Shown here one piece after another: positions 24,220 through 30,581 of a stretch of DNA of 30,581 bases. The position numbers and the translations under genes were made by a program. Position 1 is the first letter of the stretch. Each line of letters begins with the position of its first letter. The notes beneath the pieces were generated by a model. That model saw only the letters and a list, made by a program, of their open reading frames with translations. It did no database searches and had not been told where the DNA came from. Source of the DNA: SbD1 sp049300095. Lineage in GTDB: Bacteria > Desulfobacterota > Syntrophobacteria > Syntrophobacterales > Syntrophobacteraceae. The stretch covers positions 1-30,581 of the forward strand of contig JBAQYM010000047.1 of assembly GCA_049300095.1 (NCBI GenBank). Direction: 5' to 3'.

Positions 24220-25371
24220 TTATTCATCCTTAATTATTTTAGCGGTTAACTTGTCAAGAAGCTGAGTGTACCAAAGCCTCCCAATAAAGTTATCGCAAAC
24301 GGTACATACATTAAAGGCATGCAGGCTCCTGAATTGCTGACCAAGCCCGAGCTTCCATTCGTATTCACGATGTGCTTTCAAATCGTTGAAGTCAAGAATT
24401 GCCGGGCGATCAGAATGAGAATGGGTGGCAAACCCGTAGGATGGAAAAGGCTCAAATCTATTGCCCAAAGCAAACCAGCCAGTAATACCGTCGTAGCGGT
24501 ATAGGTAGGTTTCGGTCCCGAAATCACACCACATGTAGTAGTACGGGATAAAGAACGTAGAAAAAGATTCCTCTATATAATCAACCACCAAGAAAAGCTC
24601 TTCTGATACCCAGTTTTGATGCGGGTAAATTGAAATGACCCTATATAAATAAGAAGGATATTGCCTCTGGAAAGCAGGCTTGACTTCAATTGGAATAAAG
24701 ATCGGAGCCGATCTAAGTGTCACGACGCCTCGTATCGGCCCAATACTGTGGTATATGACTTGAAATTCAACTGTCCTTGTGTCAATTTCAGTCAATGACC
24801 ATGGAGCTGATGGAACTATCAGCTTGTTTATTTTCATGAACTGCTTATTTTGATTATGCCTTTGGCAATCGATTTGCCAATAGTCCAGCATTTCTTTACA
24901 TGAAGAAGGTTTGGAGTTCAATCGGAAACTGGTCGCACAACCAACAAGACCATTCCGGTTCAACAAGGAAAACCAGAGATTTATATTTTCGTTTTCAAGT
25001 TCGATTCCGCGCAGTTTTGAGTATTGGGCAGGCTCAAGTTTATCTCCGCATTGTTCATCCAGCAAAAAACCCTGGAAATTTAAACCTGTGGATGGGTGAA
25101 AACTACCAGGAGTATCCGACAGAAACACAGATATGCGCGACGAGGATAGCGCTCTGAAAATCAGGATATCTTTAGAACTATCGCCCGGAACAGGGCGATC
25201 CACTTGGAAGTCAATGTTTACACCATCATCATTTCTTAAAACCAAATTGTTGTAGCCGTCTTTTTGCAAATCGAGTAGTCGCTCAAGTTCCAATAGCGAA
25301 ACATGTACATAATCCTCTCTGGTATCCCTATTATGACTTACAATATCCATAAAACCTATTAGGGTTTCCAT
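24220..25371 (-). CDS. Protein of unknown function, second gene of an AT-rich operon
   Basis: 383 residues from ATG 25371, preferred because AGGTG lies 6 nt upstream; the frame opens earlier at TTG 25389, inside the preceding gene. It begins METLIGFMDIVSHNRDTRED. The sequence is rich in aromatics and beta-strand patterns (IYHSIGPIRGVVTLRS, YLYRVISIYPHQNW, SFSTFFIPYYYMWCDFG) with a CTVCDNFIGR pair near the C-terminus. No signal peptide or membrane segment, so cytoplasmic. No catalytic motif or family recognised. It sits 4 nt after the first gene and 2 nt before the third, so the three products likely work together. Confidence 0.75.
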   Translation of the reverse strand: METLIGFMDIVSHNRDTREDYVHVSLLELERLLDLQKDGYNNLVLRNDDGVNIDFQVDRPVPGDSSKDILIFRALSSSRISVFLSDTPGSFHPSTGLNFQGFLLDEQCGDKLEPAQYSKLRGIELENENINLWFSLLNRNGLVGCATSFRLNSKPSSCKEMLDYWQIDCQRHNQNKQFMKINKLIVPSAPWSLTEIDTRTVEFQVIYHSIGPIRGVVTLRSAPIFIPIEVKPAFQRQYPSYLYRVISIYPHQNWVSEELFLVVDYIEESFSTFFIPYYYMWCDFGTETYLYRYDGITGWFALGNRFEPFPSYGFATHSHSDRPAILDFNDLKAHREYEWKLGLGQQFRSLHAFNVCTVCDNFIGRLWYTQLLDKLTAKIIKDE

Positions 25372-25375
25372 GAGA

Positions 25376-25984
25376 TCACCTACCCTCAATCTTCTCTTTC
25401 AAGTGGGTTATGTCTTTGCAAATCAATTCTTTATTGTTATTTATGGAATTATCAACATAAGTTTTTAAATTTGCCATGTCCTTTGAGCATGACTTTTCAG
25501 AAGACAAAATATTCTTCATGGCGTTTTCACGCATGTTCTCAATCTCTTTACTTAGCAGACCGAATTGCTGACTCTGCTTAACTAGCATCTCATTTAAGCT
25601 CTCTAACCGTAGAACAATTCTGCTATCCAATTTGTTGAGGGTCACCAATTCTCCGTTGCGGATGAGCATATCCATTGTACCTGTGTCGAGCACCTCTAAT
25701 CTCATCCTCTCTTTGAAGGATTTGGCGCTGATAGTTTTTTCAATTTCATCAGGTAAAGCGTCTTTATACAGCTTTCTTCTATTTTGAAGCAGAGCTACAA
25801 TTGCAGTTAATAGGCCTGCCAATCCGGTGAGTATGCCGGGGAGATTGGAAATAATTAGCTCGGCGAAAGTCTTAGTTACAATTATCTGTTCAGCCGCATG
25901 GGAAAAAAAGGGAAAGAGTAAAGAGGAAATAAAGCAGAGAGAAATCTGAGAAAAGAGTATGACGACTATGTTGTTTTTTGTCAC
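25376..25984 (-). CDS. Membrane-anchored coiled-coil protein, first gene of an AT-rich operon
   Basis: 202 residues from a GTG start with AAGGA 7 nt upstream. Residues 6-28 are a signal or first membrane helix (VVILFSQISLCFISSLLFPF), and 43-67 a second (IISNLPGILTGLAGLLTAIVA), leaving a cytoplasmic part. Residues 115-200 are a long coiled coil (SRIVLRLESLNEMLVKQSQQ and on) with two cysteines. It looks like a membrane sensor or scaffold. The window shows no transposase or integrase nearby, yet GC content is far below that of rplM and lptD on either side. The promoter region 25985-26201 is AT-rich; a TTGACA at 26162-26157 with TTAAAT 17 nt on is a candidate. Confidence 0.7.
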   Translation of the reverse strand: MTKNNIVVILFSQISLCFISSLLFPFFSHAAEQIIVTKTFAELIISNLPGILTGLAGLLTAIVALLQNRRKLYKDALPDEIEKTISAKSFKERMRLEVLDTGTMDMLIRNGELVTLNKLDSRIVLRLESLNEMLVKQSQQFGLLSKEIENMRENAMKNILSSEKSCSKDMANLKTYVDNSINNNKELICKDITHLKEKIEGR

Positions 25985-26201
25985 TTCACATCCTTAATTT
26001 CCGTCCAACCCATTTTATCCGGCTCGCCAACAGCAGATATCAATGTCTACGATATACTACATTACGAGCATCAATTGCAAAGCCGCCATGTTGATTCCCG
26101 GAGATTTATATATAAAACAAGCGGACTTAGCAAATTTAAAAATGAAAGGAGAAGATTGTCAAGAAAAAAACGCACCTACAATTCATTTATTTATTTAAGG
26201 G

Positions 26202-28568
26202 CTATTTGGCCGCCTTGTATGTCTCCGGGCGCTGAAAATCCGGCGTTGCCTCGGCGTATCTCGGCCTTCCCATCAAAGCCGTGCTGCCGTAAGACCCCAA
26301 GCCGAGCAGGTCGAGCGATATCAGCACCCGATTATCGTCCCCTTCCCGTTCATATGCAACCCCGATTCCCCAGCATCCTCGAAAATATTTGAATCCGTAC
26401 CCGTGTTTGAAAAGTTCCCCCTGGTCCAGGGAATAGTCGTGATAGGCGTTGACGTACAGGTTCGGAAGGGTTTTCACGAGCACTTCCGTGGTGATTTCAT
26501 CCACCGGCAGGTCGTGGCGCTTCTGGTAATCCACCCTGAGTATGTGGCCCTTGCCGCTGTCAAGGGTCATGTAGACGTCGTGGGAATTGCCCTCCCCGGT
26601 GGACTGCCAGTCGTAGTCCGCGTCGTAGGACAGGGTGATGTATTTTTTCGGCATGATATCCAGCCGGAGCCCCAGGGGGGACATCCCTTCGTCCAGGGCG
26701 CGCGTGTTGAACAGGGGGTCCTCGACAAAGGGCCTTTCCACGTTGAAAAACTGAAAGGCGCGAAACCTCGCCAACTCGCGATAGGACGTGACCGGGTTGC
26801 CCTGCGCGTCCTTCACCACCTCTTTTGCCGTGAGGAACGTGGTGAAGCCGTAGCGCATGCCGTTGCGGGACTGGTCTTCGTCAAGCCTGTCAAGGTGCGG
26901 GGTGTGTCCCATGATGCCCTGCGTTGCGTATTCATACGCGATCTCGGGCCGGATCGCGTGCTGGATCGCGACAATTTCCCCGAGACTTACGGGATACACC
27001 CGGTTGAGGCGCGAACTCATTTCGACCCGCGCATCCCCTATCGCGCGCTGGTTCAGGTCGTCGAAGTTCCGGTTCTCCCATTCGACAAGGTAGGTCGTCG
27101 AGCGAAATCCGGCCGAGGGCTCGATGTCCAGGTAATTGCCCCAGTGCATCGGGTAAAAGGCGCGGGGGCGGAAATCGAGCTTCTGCTCCCGGTCGCCCTC
27201 GCTGCGCCAGTAGTTAATGGCGGAGCTTTCCAGGGAGTAATAGAGCGGCGTATCCTTTAGATATGTGGGAAGAATGCTGTACGAAAAGCTCGGGAGCCTT
27301 TGAATGGTGACGTTTTCGAGGTTGTCCTGAAGCTGCTGGAAGTAGCGCACATCCATGCTCAAAAGGTCGGATTCGCGGCGTTTTTCCAGGTATATACTGG
27401 ACTCGCGCACAAGCGAGGTCCCGTCGTAGAGGATGCCCCGCCCGAAGTGGTCCCGGAACGCCGTCTCGGAATAGACATAGGAACTCGAACCCCTCGAAAA
27501 CTCCTGCAGGAAATTCCTGTCGCTCACCAGGTCGATATCGATCTTGGCATCCACCTTCCAGGGGAGTTCCACGTTGTGGCGCACCCGCGCCCAGAAGCGT
27601 TCGTCGCTCTGGAAGGGATAGCCCTTGTCATCCAAAAACGTCTTGCTCGCCTGATCGTCCAGGAAGTTGAACATCCAGACGCCTTCCCCCCACTGGCGGT
27701 TGTTGACGCGGTACTCGGCCCCGCCCATGAACCCGCGCTCGGAGAGGTAGCGCGCATAGAACGTGGCGTCCATGTCGTCGCGAATCGCCCAGTAGTAAGG
27801 CGCCTCGAAATCGTAGCCCGTCACGTCCGAATAGCCGGCCCAGGGGATGAGCAACCCGGACTGGCGTTCCTTCTCGACCGGAACGCCGATTATCGGCAGG
27901 TACGCGATCGGCACGCCGCGCGCCCACATCGAGATGTCCCTTGCCCACGCCGTCCCGCCAACGTCCACTTTCATGCTCTGGTACTGGATCTTCCAGTCGG
28001 GATCGGCGGGATTGCAACTGGTGAGAAAGCCTTCCTTGAGTTCGAACTGGGTCGGGCCGGTCTTGGATATGGATCGGCCCTGGACGAAAAAGTTGTTTTC
28101 GGCGAAAAAGACGATGCCGTTTTCCAGCCAGCCGGTTTCCGAATCGAGACCCCAGGTCACGTGCTCGCCCTTGAGCCAGTTTTTTCCGTACCGGAGGGTG
28201 ACATTGCCCCAGAGATCGGCCTGGCGCTTCACCATGTCGAGCGTGGCGCGGTCCGCCTCGATCATCCTGTCCCTCGAACTTATCCGGACGTTGCCCTCGG
28301 CCTCGAAAAGCTCGCGCTTCTCGTCGTATGAGAGCGTTTCCGCCTCAATGTTCCACTGACTCTCGCGGGCGTCGGCGATCTCTTTCCCGTCCACCGTGAA
28401 TGGGCCCGAAAGCGGCTGCGGCCCGGCGGCGAGGGCGGAGAGCACGCCAGGAAAAGCAATGAGAAAACAACAAAGGAGAAGCGGCCCGGAAAGCCGCCTC
28501 CACGTTCGAAGTCGCCCCGAAAGCCCGCCCCACCACGCCTGGACCGCACTGTAAGATGATGTTTTCAT
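26202..28568 (-). CDS. lptD: LPS-assembly protein LptD
   Basis: 788 residues. It inserts lipopolysaccharide into the outer membrane with LptE. A signal segment covers about residues 27-48 (LLLCCFLIAFPGVLSALAAG). The OstA/LptA-like periplasmic domain follows (about 70-200; LFEAEGNVRISSRDRMIEAD), with the typical FLTSCNPADPDW motif, then the large beta-barrel domain (about 290-770). Its ATG overlaps the folC stop (ATGA). The C-terminus is near the edge of AT-rich DNA at 26.2 kb; no truncation is seen. Only few cysteines are visible, so the disulfide pattern of E. coli LptD is probably not kept. Confidence 0.95.
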   Translation of the reverse strand: MKTSSYSAVQAWWGGLSGRLRTWRRLSGPLLLCCFLIAFPGVLSALAAGPQPLSGPFTVDGKEIADARESQWNIEAETLSYDEKRELFEAEGNVRISSRDRMIEADRATLDMVKRQADLWGNVTLRYGKNWLKGEHVTWGLDSETGWLENGIVFFAENNFFVQGRSISKTGPTQFELKEGFLTSCNPADPDWKIQYQSMKVDVGGTAWARDISMWARGVPIAYLPIIGVPVEKERQSGLLIPWAGYSDVTGYDFEAPYYWAIRDDMDATFYARYLSERGFMGGAEYRVNNRQWGEGVWMFNFLDDQASKTFLDDKGYPFQSDERFWARVRHNVELPWKVDAKIDIDLVSDRNFLQEFSRGSSSYVYSETAFRDHFGRGILYDGTSLVRESSIYLEKRRESDLLSMDVRYFQQLQDNLENVTIQRLPSFSYSILPTYLKDTPLYYSLESSAINYWRSEGDREQKLDFRPRAFYPMHWGNYLDIEPSAGFRSTTYLVEWENRNFDDLNQRAIGDARVEMSSRLNRVYPVSLGEIVAIQHAIRPEIAYEYATQGIMGHTPHLDRLDEDQSRNGMRYGFTTFLTAKEVVKDAQGNPVTSYRELARFRAFQFFNVERPFVEDPLFNTRALDEGMSPLGLRLDIMPKKYITLSYDADYDWQSTGEGNSHDVYMTLDSGKGHILRVDYQKRHDLPVDEITTEVLVKTLPNLYVNAYHDYSLDQGELFKHGYGFKYFRGCWGIGVAYEREGDDNRVLISLDLLGLGSYGSTALMGRPRYAEATPDFQRPETYKAAK

Positions 28569-29845
28569 AACGCCGGCTCCCCGAAAATCTCCTTAACCTC
28601 TCCCGCGAAGTAGAGCGAGCCCGCAATGCAGATGAGGTCCCGCGGACCGGCCAACTGCCTTGCCTGGGCAATGGCCGAGGCCGGGTCGGGGATTACATAG
28701 TGCCTTTGTATGTAGGGCCGCGCCATCCTGCGAAGCTCTTCCGGGTTGGCCGCCCGCACATAGCGCGGCTGCGTGAAAATGGCGGTTTGCGCCAGGGGAA
28801 GAAGCCGCCGCAGGATCCCCCGGATGTCCTTGTCCGCCATGATCCCGAGCACCAGGTGAAGCCTCTCGTACTCGAAGCATTGCTTGAGCGAATCGCGAAG
28901 CGATTCGGCCCCTTGCGCGTTGTGCGCCCCGTCGAGTACGACCGTCGGGTTCGTGTCGAGCACTTCGAGCCGCGCGGGCCAGCTCACTTCGCCCAGGGCG
29001 CGCTCGACCACGGCCTGGTCCAGCGAAACGAGGCCTTTTGTTTCGAGCACCTCGGCCGCCGCGATCGCAAGGGCGGCGTTGCCCCTCTGGTGCGCCCCAA
29101 TGAGGTTTAGCCGAAGGGCCGGCCACTGCCGGCCGATCCCGCTATACTGGAACGAGCCGTCCGAATTGCGCCTCACGCGAAAATCGGATTTGAACCGGTA
29201 CAGCGGGGCCTTCCGGTGCATGCAGGTGGTTTTTAAAATCCCCTGCACGACCGGCTGGAGCGCGCCGGTGACCAGCGGGACGCCGTCTTTTATGATCCCG
29301 GCCTTTTCGCGGGCGATGGTTGCCAAGGTCGCGCCGAGGTATTCCTGGTGGTCGAAACCTATGTTGGTGATGACGCACACCTCGGGATGGATCACGTTGG
29401 TTGCGTCGAGCCGTCCCCCCAGCCCCGTTTCCGCGATGACCCAGTCGGCTTCTTCCTCGGCAAAGTAGAGGAACGCCATCGCGGTGGTCACTTCAAAAAA
29501 GGTCGGAGGCTGGCTGTTGTCGATTATCGAGCGGACTTTGGCGAATACATCGAGGATGCGTTCGGCCGAAACTTCGCGGCCGTCCATGCGGAACCGTTCG
29601 GTGAAGCGCACCAGGTGCGGAGAGGTGTAGAGACCCGTTTTAAGCCCGAGCCCCTGGAGGATGTTTGCCAGCATCGCCGCCGTCGAACCTTTTCCGTTGG
29701 TCCCGGCGATGTGGATGAATCGGAGCTTCCGATGCGGATTTCCGACCCGCGCAAGGATATTTTCCGTGCAGTTAAGGCCGAACTTGATTCCGTTTTTCTG
29801 AAGCCCGTAGAGATAATCTAAGGATTCCCGATAAGTGGACAGCAC
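28565..29845 (-). CDS. folC: Bifunctional dihydrofolate/folylpolyglutamate synthase
   Basis: 426 residues, normal length. It joins glutamate to dihydropteroate and adds further glutamates to folates. ATP P-loop IAGTNGKGSTAAML at residues 46-59, LYTSPHLVRFTERFRM, ETGLGGRLDATN, NIGFDHQEYLG and VLDGAHNAQGAES are the Mur-ligase-type family marks. It lies directly upstream of lptD with a 4-bp overlap, so folC and lptD are one transcript even though their roles differ. Confidence 0.97.
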   Translation of the reverse strand: MLSTYRESLDYLYGLQKNGIKFGLNCTENILARVGNPHRKLRFIHIAGTNGKGSTAAMLANILQGLGLKTGLYTSPHLVRFTERFRMDGREVSAERILDVFAKVRSIIDNSQPPTFFEVTTAMAFLYFAEEEADWVIAETGLGGRLDATNVIHPEVCVITNIGFDHQEYLGATLATIAREKAGIIKDGVPLVTGALQPVVQGILKTTCMHRKAPLYRFKSDFRVRRNSDGSFQYSGIGRQWPALRLNLIGAHQRGNAALAIAAAEVLETKGLVSLDQAVVERALGEVSWPARLEVLDTNPTVVLDGAHNAQGAESLRDSLKQCFEYERLHLVLGIMADKDIRGILRRLLPLAQTAIFTQPRYVRAANPEELRRMARPYIQRHYVIPDPASAIAQARQLAGPRDLICIAGSLYFAGEVKEIFGEPAL

Positions 29846-30202
29846 TCAGCCCCTCACGTCCCCCGTGTCGCCACCGACCCCCGGCCCGCACCTCCCCCAG
29901 CCAACGCGGGGCGGCCCCTCCTCGACAAGGCAACCCCAAACACACAACGAACCAGCCCAACTCTTTATCCCGGTGCGGATCGAGTTCTTTAACTCAATGG
30001 ATCGCTACCTTTAATAGCATACTTCGCGGGCATTAAAAACGGGATTATAAGAGGTCGCGATTACCGTAATAAATATGGCCGGATAGACGCGGAGCGCCGC
30101 AGATTGCCGCCAAAGAGGCCTGTTTCGGACGCAAAGACGCTTCACCGTAAAAGCGCCCCCGCACGCGTCGAGCGGGACCAAAGCCAACCCACAGGCCAAT
30201 CC

Positions 30203-30274
30203 GTGGGAGCGGCTTTCAGCCGCGAGGAGGCGCGGGCAACACTAAAAAAAATCGCGGCTGAAAGCCGCTCCCAC
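30203..30274. repeat. Perfect 23-bp inverted repeat with AT-rich loop
   Basis: GTGGGAGCGGCTTTCAGCCG and on (30203-30225) pairs exactly with 30252-30274. The 26-nt spacer ends in ACTAAAAAAAA. This is a bacterial dispersed palindrome of the 'GTGGGAGCGGC' type; a fragment of the motif also appears near 5682. Confidence 0.9.
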
Positions 30275-30359
30275 AATCCGCCGCCCACCTTCAAAAGATT
30301 TTGCGAAGGGCCTCGAAAGTTGGATTGAGTCTTGGTGGTTGGGGTAAGCCCCCCGTTGT

Positions 30360-30381
30360 GGCACGGTCTCCCGACCGTGCC
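30360..30381. repeat. 9-bp hairpin GGCACGGTC/GACCGTGCC
   Basis: Perfect 9-bp stem with a 4-nt TCCC loop. Similar GCACGG/CCGACC pieces recur in the next 50 bp, which suggests a degraded repeat array. Confidence 0.7.
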
Positions 30382-30511
30382 ACCGTGCCCGACCGAAGGT
30401 CTCCCAAGGAGGTCAACCGGTCCTGGGGTGTGATGGAGACCCCCGGTCGAGAGCATGGCGTGGTCAGGAGACCGCGCCATAACCGGGCGGGCGAAACCCA
30501 ACCCACATGCC

Positions 30512-30581
30512 TTCCGGCGGTCCGGGCGGGGATCAACCCCGCCCCTACGTCCACAGGAAGGCATCCGGCCCGCCGCGGATC
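30512..30581. repeat. Composite dispersed repeat, copy 2
   Basis: The palindromic part (30512-30549) is the reverse complement of 18116-18153, and 30541-30581 matches 18045-18088 directly with few changes (GGAAGGCATCCGGCCCGCC). The copy runs off the window end. Confidence 0.8.

Larger units (their letters stand above)
29846..30581. other. Repeat-rich noncoding end of the window
   Basis: No gene is supported. A TATAAT near 30045 on the minus strand could be a -10 box for folC, with a weak -35 upstream. The rest holds palindromic repeats at 30203-30274, 30360-30381 and 30512-30581. Confidence 0.6.

Noticed and set aside
27300..28331. 343-residue plus-strand open frame
   Set aside because: Antisense to lptD; no start signal or family pattern.

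Overview
The window looks like a chromosome segment from an anaerobic, GC-rich Gram-negative bacterium of the Desulfobacterota (old Deltaproteobacteria), of Syntrophobacter-like character. This is an inference. It rests on an LptD gene (outer membrane), two selenocysteine-containing reading frames (a molybdo/tungsto-formate dehydrogenase and an OsmC-type peroxidase), ordinary deltaproteobacterial housekeeping genes, and many dispersed palindromic intergenic repeats. No rRNA, tRNA or CRISPR array was seen.

Layout. Positions 1-9.5 kb are accessory: the start of a truncated minus-strand gene, repeat-filled noncoding DNA, a small secreted protein with a clear terminator, a three-gene peptide-modification cassette (2193-5667), an AT-rich pair (winged-helix-like protein and DUF3010 protein), and an exported trypsin-like protease. 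Positions 9.65-14.76 kb hold redox and signalling genes: selenoprotein formate dehydrogenase FdhA behind a promoter overlapped by a perfect 24-bp palindrome, a three-PAS histidine kinase, and a selenoprotein OsmC. Positions 14.76-19.1 kb are a repeat-rich patch with a MITE-like element, an AT-rich DUF2971 gene, a methyltransferase, small proteins and an FmdB-type zinc ribbon. Positions 19.1-23.4 kb are a minus-strand housekeeping block in the order rplM-rpsI-argC-truA-aspartate aminotransferase. Positions 23.6-26.0 kb are an AT-rich three-gene operon of unknown function lying between rplM and lptD. Positions 26.2-29.85 kb are folC-lptD, translationally coupled. The last 0.7 kb is repeats.

The most interesting system is the cassette at 2193-5667. 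It encodes a 77-residue peptide with five cysteines in its last 23 residues, a TTG-started radical SAM/SPASM enzyme with a PqqD/RRE-like N-terminus, and a class V PLP enzyme with a twin-arginine signal. The peptide carries a Lys-Arg plus hydrophobic segment before its Cys-rich tail. A reasonable model is a ribosomally made, radical-SAM-modified (perhaps thioether-bridged) peptide that is exported by its own leader and meets a periplasmic PLP enzyme. The model is inferred from motifs and gene order only.

Two genes that a standard gene caller would split or call pseudogenes are intact selenoprotein genes. In fdhA the UGA is codon 136, followed by a hairpin with a GGUCU loop. In osmC the UGA replaces the first of the two conserved cysteines (U65), and the second is kept (C133).
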